The translations under genes and the position numbers were made by a program. DNA of 64,000 nucleotides from Aureococcus anophagefferens (Eukaryota; Sar; Pelagophyceae; Pelagomonadales; Pelagomonadaceae): contig NW_008705567.1 of NCBI RefSeq assembly GCF_000186865.1, forward strand, positions 709,401-773,400. The letters run 5' to 3'. This document shows positions 57,506-64,000 of the stretch, in pieces; position 1 is the first letter of the stretch; each line of letters begins with the position of its first letter. Under the pieces are notes generated by a model. That model searched no databases and was not told the DNA's origin. It worked only from the letters and a program-made list of their open reading frames with translations.

Positions 57506-59197
57506 ATGAGCTGCCTCGAGAGAAGCATGCTGACGCCCACGATGCGCGTCGCGCTCGTCGCCGTAGCGGCGGCCGCCTACGTGCCCGACCTCGACGGCGT
57601 CGGCACGGAAACGCCCTACGCCGACCTCGTCGCGGCGATGTCCAACGCGACGGCGCAGCGCTTCGTCCAAGGCGCCCACTTCCTCGAGAATTTCAACCAC
57701 CACGAGGCGAAGCGGTCCATGGTCGCCGCGGCGGAGGCGGACCCGGACTGCGCCATGTGCTGGTGGGGCGTCAGCGCGTCGCTCGGCCCGTACCTCAACG
57801 CGCCCTTTTTCACGAACGCGTCCGACCTGGCGGAGGCCAAGTTCGCCGCGGACCGCGCCGCCGCGCTCGCGGACGCGCCCAAGGCGGCGGCCATCGCCGA
57901 GGCCGCCGCGGCGCGCTACGCCTGCAACGTCTCGCTGGCGAGCCAGACGGCGGCCTTCGAGAACTACAGCGACCTGCTCGCGGAAGCGCACGGCGCCGAC
58001 CGGAGCGACGACGACGTCGCCACGCTCTACGCCGAGAGCCTCCTCCTCCTGGACTGCGACTTCGCGGGCTACCATTTCTACGACATGGTCGACGGCGCGC
58101 TGACCCCGACGCCGCGCGTCCGAAAGGCGCTCGCGGCGCTCCGCGCCGTCGTCGGGCGGAGCGCGCACCCGCTCGCGGAGCACCTGCTGATCCACGCGAC
58201 GGAGGAGACCGCGCCGGGCTTCCAAACGCCCGGCGGCGCGGCCGACGGCGAGCGGTCCGCGGACCTGTTGGCGGCGCAGTTCGAGGGCAGCGCCGCGCAG
58301 CACCTCATCCACATGTCGAGCCACACGTACCTGCGCGTGGGTCGCTACGCGGACGGCGCGGCCGCGAACGCGCGCGCGTCCGCGCGCGACGCCGCGTACC
58401 TCGCCGGCGGCCTCCTCCCCTACGGCGCGGGCCACGACCTCGTCTTCCTCGCGTTCTCCGCGGCCATGGCCGGCGCGAACGCGACGGCGTCCGCGGCCGC
58501 GACCCGCGCGCGCGCGGCCTACGCGGCGGCGCCCGACCGCCCGGACGGGCCCGACGGCTCCGTCGCCTGGCACTACCCGGCGCTCGTCCACGTGCGCTTC
58601 GGCGCCTGGGACGAGGTCGCGGCCGCGCTCGCGCCCCCGCCGCGTCCCTGGCCGCTGCAGGCCGTCCTGGAGCAATACGCGACGGGCCTCTCCGCGTTCC
58701 ACCGCGGCGACGGCGCCGGCGCCTCGGCGGCGTACGACGCTCTCCAGGCCGCCGCGGCGCGCCTGCCGGCGGACGACGACGCCCCGACGGACGGCCAGCG
58801 CGGCGCGGACGTGTTGCGGAACGTGTCGCTCGCGGCGAACGCGACGCTGTTCGCCGCGCTCCTGCCGGACCGCTGCGCGAGCGCGGCGGTCCTGCGCGCC
58901 GCGGCCAAGGTCCAGGAGACGTGGACCTACGACGAGCCGCCGCTGTGGCACCTGCCGCTGCGCCAGTGCGAGGGCGCCGCGTGGCTCGCGTGCGGCCGGC
59001 CGAGGGACGCGGCGGCGGCCTTCTCGGCGGACTTCGCGACGTTCCCCGAGAACGCCTGGTCGCTCGCGGGCCTCCTCCGCGCCGCGCCGGGCGACGCGGG
59101 CCTCGAAAAGCGCTTCGGCGCCGCCTCGGCCCACGCGGACGTCGCCATATCCTCGCCCTGCCCCGCGCTCGAGGCGGGGAAGAGCGGTGGGTTTTAA
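57506..59197 (+). CDS. Secreted TPR-type protein of bacterial style
   Basis: 563 residues. ATGs at 57506, 57527 and 57542 are in frame; the last gives a tidy signal peptide (MRVALVAVAAAAYVPD). The diagnostic block is FLENFNHHEAKRSMVAAAEAD followed by CAMCWWGVSASLGPYLNAP, typical of bacterial TPR proteins in which a Phe-Asn-His-x-Glu-Ala helix is followed by AMxxWG. Later pairs include HPLAEHLLIHATEE, HMSSHTYLRVGRYADGAAANARAS, HYPALVHVRFGAWDEV and QAVLEQYATGLSAFHRGDG. Many N-glycosylation sites suggest secretion. Function unknown; bacterial origin is possible but only a tree would show it. It starts 34 bp after METTL4 on the same strand. Confidence 0.75.
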   Translation: MSCLERSMLTPTMRVALVAVAAAAYVPDLDGVGTETPYADLVAAMSNATAQRFVQGAHFLENFNHHEAKRSMVAAAEADPDCAMCWWGVSASLGPYLNAPFFTNASDLAEAKFAADRAAALADAPKAAAIAEAAAARYACNVSLASQTAAFENYSDLLAEAHGADRSDDDVATLYAESLLLLDCDFAGYHFYDMVDGALTPTPRVRKALAALRAVVGRSAHPLAEHLLIHATEETAPGFQTPGGAADGERSADLLAAQFEGSAAQHLIHMSSHTYLRVGRYADGAAANARASARDAAYLAGGLLPYGAGHDLVFLAFSAAMAGANATASAAATRARAAYAAAPDRPDGPDGSVAWHYPALVHVRFGAWDEVAAALAPPPRPWPLQAVLEQYATGLSAFHRGDGAGASAAYDALQAAAARLPADDDAPTDGQRGADVLRNVSLAANATLFAALLPDRCASAAVLRAAAKVQETWTYDEPPLWHLPLRQCEGAAWLACGRPRDAAAAFSADFATFPENAWSLAGLLRAAPGDAGLEKRFGAASAHADVAISSPCPALEAGKSGGF

Positions 59198-59411
59198 CTG
59201 GCGTACCATACTCGCGCTTAAACCTCAAACCTTACGCTTTAACAAGGACCTCAACACTGCCGCGAGGCGGCTTCCGCGTCAGACAGCTTCACTTCAGGGT
59301 CGGCGACATCTCCAAATTGGTGGCGGCAACTCCAAATTGGAGAGGGTTGTTATCCAGGGGGGCTAGAGGGGTACCTAGACGAGCCGAGCTAGCTGACAGC
59401 TAGGCTGGCAG

Positions 59412-60410
59412 CTAGCCGTCGTAGTGGAGAATGCCGGGATTCTTGGCCCTGGTGGCTGCACGATCCCACCATCGTTTCGCTTCTTCGAGATCGCGCTGCA
59501 CTCCGTCTCCCCGTTCAAACCGATCCCCGAGCGCGCGCTCTGCCAGTGAAAGACCTTGATCAGCCGCAAGCTGCAGGTACTTCAAGGATTCCTCGACACT
59601 CAAGCCTTCAAAGTTCGAGAGATTGTACTGCGCTATCGCATAGCCTCGGTCCGCGGCCATGCGAATCAGCTGTCTCCCCTTCTTCCGGTCCAACTTGACG
59701 CCCTGGCCCGCGCAGTACATGGACCCGAGGTTCACCATCGCGTCCGGGTCGCCACCCTCTACGGCGCGCTTGTAGAGCTTCGCGGCTTTCTTCGCCGATT
59801 TCACGAGGCCCAGGGTACCGTGAAAATAGGCTTGCCCCAACTGCCCCAGTGCTTCCGGCAGGTCCGCGTGGCGACGAAGCCGCGCCACGCACTCCGCTGC
59901 GGATCGCGGGACAGGCGTCCGACAGAGGGGACACGGATTGGCGCCGATCTTCTCCGTGCAATTCCTGCAGGTCTGGCGCATGCAACAAATTTGCATCGCC
60001 CGAGGCTCGTTCGGGTCCCAGTCGCCGAAGCATATCGGGCATCGCGGCCCGTGGCGCTCCCACAGCGGCACCGGCTCCGGGTTCGCCTCGCGGCGCGCGC
60101 GTGCAGCCTCGTGTTCCGCGGCGATTTTGGCGCGAACTTCGTCGGCGTGCGACCGCGGCGCGGGGCCGTAGAACACCTCCTTCGGCGCCGCTTCCGCCGC
60201 GCGCTCGTCTCGGATCTTTTTGCACGCCTTACGGTGGCCGCGCTCGCGCCAGTCGACCTTTTGACAGGCGACTGTGCAATACTGCGTCGTGCCGCAGGGG
60301 CAATTGAGCTTGGCCTTCTCCCCGCAGATGGTGCACATTAGCCGGAGATCTTTTCCTTTCGCCCGCGCCATGCGCTCTTCGTATTCGAGTTTCTTGTCTT
60401 GCCAACTCAT
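59412..60410 (-). CDS. MYND-RING-Sel1 repeat protein (intact copy)
   Basis: 332 residues, ATG 60408-60410, intronless. An N-terminal helix (DKKLEYEERMARAKG) leads to a MYND finger: CTICGEKAKLNCPCG, YCTVACQKVDWRERGHRKAC. A RING-like C4 finger follows at ~115-155 (CPICFGDWD, CCMRQTCRNC, CPLCRTPVP). Then come three to four Sel1 repeats from ~185 (AAKLYKRAVEGGDPDAMVNLGSMYCAGQGV, IRMAADRGYAIAQYNL, LQLAADQGLSLAERALGDRFERGDGV, EEAKRWWDRAA). The combination suggests a protein-protein adaptor, perhaps an E3 ligase. It belongs to an expanded family; the copy at 25039-26290 is ~34 kb away. Its codon usage is less GC-rich than in neighbouring genes. Confidence 0.88.
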   Translation of the reverse strand: MSWQDKKLEYEERMARAKGKDLRLMCTICGEKAKLNCPCGTTQYCTVACQKVDWRERGHRKACKKIRDERAAEAAPKEVFYGPAPRSHADEVRAKIAAEHEAARARREANPEPVPLWERHGPRCPICFGDWDPNEPRAMQICCMRQTCRNCTEKIGANPCPLCRTPVPRSAAECVARLRRHADLPEALGQLGQAYFHGTLGLVKSAKKAAKLYKRAVEGGDPDAMVNLGSMYCAGQGVKLDRKKGRQLIRMAADRGYAIAQYNLSNFEGLSVEESLKYLQLAADQGLSLAERALGDRFERGDGVQRDLEEAKRWWDRAATRAKNPGILHYDG

Positions 60411-60420
60411 CGTCGATTCC

Positions 60421-60471
60421 GTGATCGTAAAGGGGGGGGTCTGGGTTGATACAGTGTGTGATCGTAAAGGG
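60421..60471 (+). repeat. Direct repeat in divergent promoter
   Basis: GTGATCGTAAAGGG occurs at 60421-60434 and 60458-60471, both followed by G-runs, within the 166-bp divergent region between the MYND gene (start 60410) and the EamA gene (start 60577). Confidence 0.7.
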
Positions 60472-60576
60472 CGGGGGACAGGCGGCGATACGTCTCGCGA
60501 TTGTCGTGCTTGGCGCTCGAGGAGTGGCGAGGCAAGATGAGCTGCATCATGCCGTGTTTGGAAGCACCGCTCTCAG

Positions 60577-61641
60577 ATGGCAGCCTCCGAAAGCGCCTCC
60601 GTGCCCGGCGCGCTGCTGCTGGCCAACGCCTTGTTCGGCGCCGGGTCCGTCGTCGGCTCCATCGGGCTGCCGTCGATGAACCCGCTCGTCTTCGCGTCGC
60701 TGCGCGAGGCGTCGGCGACGCTCATCCTGGGCTGCGTCGCCCTCGTCGTCGAGCGGCGCGCCGCGGCGCGCAAGCCGCGCGACGCCCCGCCGCCCGTGGC
60801 GCCGCGGCGATACCTCTACGCGTCGCTCGGTGTCTGCGTCTTCCTGGACCAGGGCTGCTCCATCGCCGGGATCAAGCTGTCGGACGCGGTCACCCAAAGC
60901 ATCTGGCAGACGACGCAGCCCGTCATCACGGCCGCGCTGAGCCGCGTCGTCTTCGGCGAGCCGTTGACGTGGCGGCGGTCCTGCGGCGTCGCCTGCGCCT
61001 TCGCCGGCTGCCTCGCCATGGTCGGGCTCGGCGCGCTTTCCTCGGCGGCGCCGGCGTCGCGCGCGCGCTACGTCGCCGCGAACGGGCTCTTCCTCGTCAA
61101 CTGCACGGCGTCGTCGGCGTACGTGATCCTCTCCAAGGGCGCGGCGCCGGACACGCCGACCGTGAGCGTCACGTTCCGGACCTACCTGCGCGCCGCGGCG
61201 CTCATGGCGTTGACGACGACGGTCGTCAACGCGAGCGGGCCGCTCCTCGCGGTGGTCTGCGACGACTGCGGCCGCCGCGGCGCCTGGCGCGTGCCCGCGC
61301 GCGCCCTCTGGGCCCTGGCCTACTGGGTCCTGGGCCAGTCCGTCGTCGCCTACTGCCTCGTGACCTGGGCGACGCGCCGCGCGTCGTCGACGCTCGTCTC
61401 GGCCTTCGCGGTCGTCCAGCCCGTCGTCGCCGCGGCGCTGACGGCGGCCATCCTCGCCGCCGGCGCCTACGCGAACTGCGCGACGTCCGCCGACGACGAC
61501 GCCTGCCTCGCGCCGACGGGCTGGCCCGCGCTCGGCGCGGTGCTCATCTTCGCGGGGCTCTTCCTCGTCGTCCGCACGGAGGCGCCGCCGGCGCCCCTCG
61601 CGCACCCGCTCCTCCTCGCGACGGACGACGGCGTCCAGTAA
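60577..61641 (+). CDS. EamA/DMT-family transporter
   Basis: 354 residues, ATG 60577, ten predicted membrane helices in two EamA halves. Half one: ANALFGAGSVVGSIGL, PLVFASLREASATLIL, YASLGVCVFLDQGCSIAGIK, SDAVTQSIWQTTQPVITAAL, RRSCGVACAFAGCLAMVGLG. Half two: ANGLFLVNCTASSAYVILSKG, YLRAAALMALTTTVVN, LAYWVLGQSVVAYCLVTWAT, LVSAFAVVQPVVAAALTAAIL, ALGAVLIFAGLFLVV. The pattern (E-x-LTWRR after the fourth helix) fits WAT1/DMT exporters of metabolites. Its location, plastid envelope or plasma membrane, is not indicated. Confidence 0.87.
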   Translation: MAASESASVPGALLLANALFGAGSVVGSIGLPSMNPLVFASLREASATLILGCVALVVERRAAARKPRDAPPPVAPRRYLYASLGVCVFLDQGCSIAGIKLSDAVTQSIWQTTQPVITAALSRVVFGEPLTWRRSCGVACAFAGCLAMVGLGALSSAAPASRARYVAANGLFLVNCTASSAYVILSKGAAPDTPTVSVTFRTYLRAAALMALTTTVVNASGPLLAVVCDDCGRRGAWRVPARALWALAYWVLGQSVVAYCLVTWATRRASSTLVSAFAVVQPVVAAALTAAILAAGAYANCATSADDDACLAPTGWPALGAVLIFAGLFLVVRTEAPPAPLAHPLLLATDDGVQ

Positions 61642-61973
61642 CGTACGGGGCCCCGGCCGACGCGGCGAGGTCGAAGCGGTCGCGCGGCGTCGCGCCGTAC
61701 CTCGCGGCGGACCACCTCGGCGCCAAGCCCGCGCTCCACTTCCTCTGCGCGACGTCGGAGGACGAGGCCGAGCGCCTCCGCGTCGCCCTCTGCCAGGCCG
61801 ACGACGGCGACGCCGCGGACGCCGCGGACGCCCGGGTAGCTCTAGCGGGCTTTTTTTTACATTAGAAACCTTTTGTCCCCAGTCATTCAGCGGCTAATTG
61901 AATCTTAAAGCGCTACAAGCCCCGGGAGCTCCTCTACCTCTTTGACTCCTGGCTCCAGCGGGCGCCCGTGTGA
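61642..61973 (+). CDS. Orphan C-terminal exon pair / gene fragment
   Basis: After the EamA stop the plus strand is coding-like in another frame: LGAKPALHFLCATSEDEAERLRVALCQADD to DAR at ~61845. GTAGCT could be a donor and a T/A-rich 72-nt stretch ending AAAG (about 61846-61912) an intron. Exon 2 would then read RYKPRELLYLFDSWLQRAPV and stop at 61973. The two pieces join in phase and both look protein-like; the first resembles the final strand and helix of a PH-like domain. No start is visible upstream, so this is either a remnant or the end of a gene whose 5' part is misassembled or lost. Confidence 0.4.
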
Positions 61974-62657
61974 GGAGCCGTCGTCGCGCACCGTGCTCGG
62001 GGACCTTGAGAACACTACTAGTATTTAGGGACTTATGTTCACACGAAACTTCGCCGCGGCCTGGAGGCCGGCGCGCGCGGGGAGGGGGTGCAAGCAGGGG
62101 TGGCGGGTGCCGCCTGGGCGGCTATGTACAGTGGGGAGGTCGACGCCGACGCGCGGGGCGTCGGCGGCGGCGGCGGCGTCCGAGGGCGGACGTCGCCGGG
62201 CGGCGTCCGCGCGGTGCGGGAGCAGCCGCGAGGTCGTCGTCGTCGTGTTCTCGTCGTTCTCATCTCGTCGTCGTTCTCATCTCGTCGTCGTGTTCTCTCG
62301 TCGTCGTGTTCTCATCGTCCTCTTCTCGTTCTCATCTCGTCGTTCTCATCTCGTCTTTCTCATCTCGTCTTTCTCGTTTCGTCGTCATAAATGTTCTCAT
62401 CGTCCTCTTCTCGTTCTCATCTCGTCGTCCTCTTCTCGTTCTCATCTCGTCGTCCTCTTCTCGTTCTCATCTCGTCGTTCTCGTCGTGGTCTCTCGTCGT
62501 CGTGTTCTCGTCATCCTCTTCTTGTTCTCATCTCGTCGTCCTCATCTCGTTATTCGCAGAAGCCGCACGACGCCGCGCAGTTATCGATCATGTAGTCCCG
62601 GTTCGCGTCGCACTTGCCCGCCGCGGCCTCTTCGCCGCAGAAGGCGTCGGTATCCTC
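61974..62657. other. Gene-poor stretch with minisatellite
   Basis: 684 bp without a supported gene. 62040-62235 is GC-rich and featureless, 62240-62555 is the TC/CG minisatellite, and 62556-62657 is a short unique part next to the BspA-like gene's 3' end (a coding-like CGEEAA..CDANRDYMIDN-type minus frame may be a repeat remnant). Confidence 0.5.
62240..62555 (+). repeat. Imperfect minisatellite of TCTCGTCGTTCTCA-type units
   Basis: About 316 bp built from variable 12-20-bp units containing TCTCGTCG, TTCTCATC and TGTTCTCG, with larger duplications such as CCTCTTCTCGTTCTCATC repeated around 62400-62470. Strand asymmetry is strong: pyrimidine-rich on plus, purine-rich on minus. Confidence 0.9.
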
Positions 62658-63871
62658 TCAGGCCTTGCAGGGCCCCCCTGCCACCTCAGGGGCCCAGGGC
62701 GGGCACGATTGGCCTTCCGCGAAGGCGGTGGCGTCGGTGAACATATAATACATATCGTCCTCCGCCGTCACGGACGATGGGTTCCAGCCGCCGATGTCCT
62801 GGTCGAAGGCGATGGCGCTGGAGAACATTTCGTAAAACCATTCCACCTTCGACACGTCCCAGGCGCCGATGGGTTGATTGAAGGCGGTGGCGATGTAGAA
62901 TGTGCCGCTCATGTCCGTCACCTTCGACGTGTCCCAGGCGCCGATGTCCTGGTTGAAGACGGTGGCGATCATGAACGCGTTGGTCATGTCCGTCACCTTC
63001 GACGTGTCCCAGCCGCCGATGTCCTGGTTGAAGGTGTAGGCGTTCCTGAACGCGTGGCCATGTCCGTCACGCTCGACGTGTCCCAGCCGCCGATGTTCTC
63101 GTTGAACGCGGGCAAATCAGGTCGCATGGGGTCCTCTCCGAACATCGCATACATGTCCATGACGTTCGACGTGTCCCAGACGGGGAGGCGGCCGTACTTG
63201 ACCTTGGCGCTCGTCGCGTTCTCCTTCCAGGCGACGAGCATGTCCAGGAGCTCGCTCGTGTCCGCGACGGGGTACATCGCGTCGGTACCGTCGCACGCGA
63301 AGCCGGCGGGGCACGCGAGGCACGCGTTCGCGTCGACGTACTTGTCCGCGGCGCACTTGGTCGCGGTGGTGCCGTCGCAGGTGTGGCCCGCGGGGCAGTC
63401 CGCGCACTCTCCGCCGTCCACGTACTTCTCAGCGCCGCACGCGTCGACGAAGAGACCGTCGCAGATGCGTGCTTCGCAGGTCTCCTTCGCCGCGACCGCG
63501 TCCGCGCGCTCGGCCTCGAGTGCGGCGTTCTTGGCCTCGAGCGTGGTCACGTTGCCCTGAGCCTCGGTCTTGTCCGCGACCGCTTCCTTGAGCTCGGCCG
63601 TTAGCTTGGCGTTCGCGGCCTCGAGCGCGGCCACCTCGCCCTCGGCCTCGGTCTTGTCCGCGACCGCTTCCTCGAGTTTGGCCTCGAGCGCGGTGATCTC
63701 GTCCTCGGCCGCGTCGCAGGTCTCCTGGAGGTCCTCCGTCACCTCCGCCCAGGTCGGGCAGGCGTCGCACGCCACGGGGCAGGCGTCGCTGGCCAAGACC
63801 TTGGACTTGGACTGGTTTTGAGGTGCGCGAGAGGAGCACGTCTGTCCCAGTTGCACATTAAGGTTCAACAT
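62658..63871 (-). CDS. BspA-like (DUF285) surface protein with coiled coil, frameshifted
   Basis: Likely extracellular protein. The N-terminal part (from 63871) has a Cys cluster ([12 protein letters not shown]). A ~90-residue coiled coil follows, with two repeats of [14 protein letters not shown](E/N)V. A Cys-rich growth-factor-receptor-like segment is next ([26 protein letters not shown]). Then come DUF285 units of ~25 residues, FNxxIGxWDTSxVTDM (five or more). One base is missing near 63056 (ATGGCCACGCG where sister units have CCAACGCG), so the upstream frame ends ...MATRSG and the repeats resume in another frame. No signal peptide is visible at the chosen ATG; an upstream exon may lie beyond the window. 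BspA-type repeats are common in bacteria and in pelagophyte genomes. Confidence 0.75.
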
Positions 63872-64000
63872 GTCGCAAAAAAACGCTTCCCCCGCGCGAG
63901 AAGCTTGGCCTTCCTCCCGGGAGTCCGACGTTTGCTAGGGGGGTGTCGCAGCGATCGGATGGCGCTCGTCCAATCCCTATGCCGTTGTCGGGCCACGAGT

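Noticed and set aside
62240..62555. CRISPR array
   Set aside because: Units are variable, contiguous and low-complexity with no spacers, and the sequence is eukaryotic nuclear; it is a minisatellite.

Overview
The window is nuclear DNA of a very GC-rich, gene-dense eukaryotic microalga. I infer a pelagophyte stramenopile close to Aureococcus anophagefferens. The grounds are: a nuclear psaE with spliceosomal introns and a plastid-targeting leader, red-lineage plastid targeting on an RbfA homologue, MYND/Sel1, BspA-like and ankyrin genes, and above all six copies of a ~192-bp introner element with terminal inverted repeats and 8-bp target duplications, a type known from that genus. The species is inferred, not proved. 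Long open frames on the non-coding strands are a GC artefact and were left out.

Layout. 1-6.7 kb: MFS transporter (5' truncated), RNA polymerase III subunit C11, a short hypothetical, a band-7/HIR protein interrupted by an introner, a secreted unknown, a FAM32A homologue. 6.7-15.2 kb: GT61-like glycosyltransferase, MKS1 (ciliary transition zone), JmjC demethylase, PDZ protein. 15.8-25 kb: four-domain EEEE calcium channel, IQ-motif protein, C1orf131/DUF4602 nucleolar protein, plastid RbfA. 25-32.7 kb: MYND-RING-Sel1 gene with a frameshift, tandem sulfotransferase-like protein with an introner, F-box protein, TPR/Tudor-like protein, a weak-coding 1-kb stretch, TIM44. 32.7-45.5 kb: cNMP-binding/RGS protein with an introner, coiled-coil protein, SHIPPO/STPGR protein, ORC2 fused to ten tandem repeats, double SpoVS-domain protein with an introner, protein kinase. 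45.7-51 kb: nuclear psaE, CMC2, type II membrane glycosyltransferase-like protein, RCC1 protein, cyclin with an introner that runs into an assembly gap. 51-61.6 kb: ankyrin protein, histidine acid phosphatase, METTL4-like methyltransferase, bacterial-type TPR protein, a second and intact MYND-RING-Sel1 gene, EamA transporter. 61.6-64 kb: an orphan exon pair, a minisatellite and a frameshifted BspA-like surface protein.

There are no operons. Genes alternate strand, and convergent stop codons can be as little as 1 bp apart. The introners behave uniformly. The left 8-bp duplication supplies a GT or GC donor, the element end supplies the AG acceptor, and excision restores the pre-insertion reading frame exactly in every complete case. 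Functional themes are a cilium/flagellum set (MKS1, STPGR, EEEE channel) in a lineage best known as coccoid cells, organelle maintenance (psaE, RbfA, TIM44, CMC2) and nuclear information processing (ORC2, Pol III, JmjC, METTL4, cyclin).
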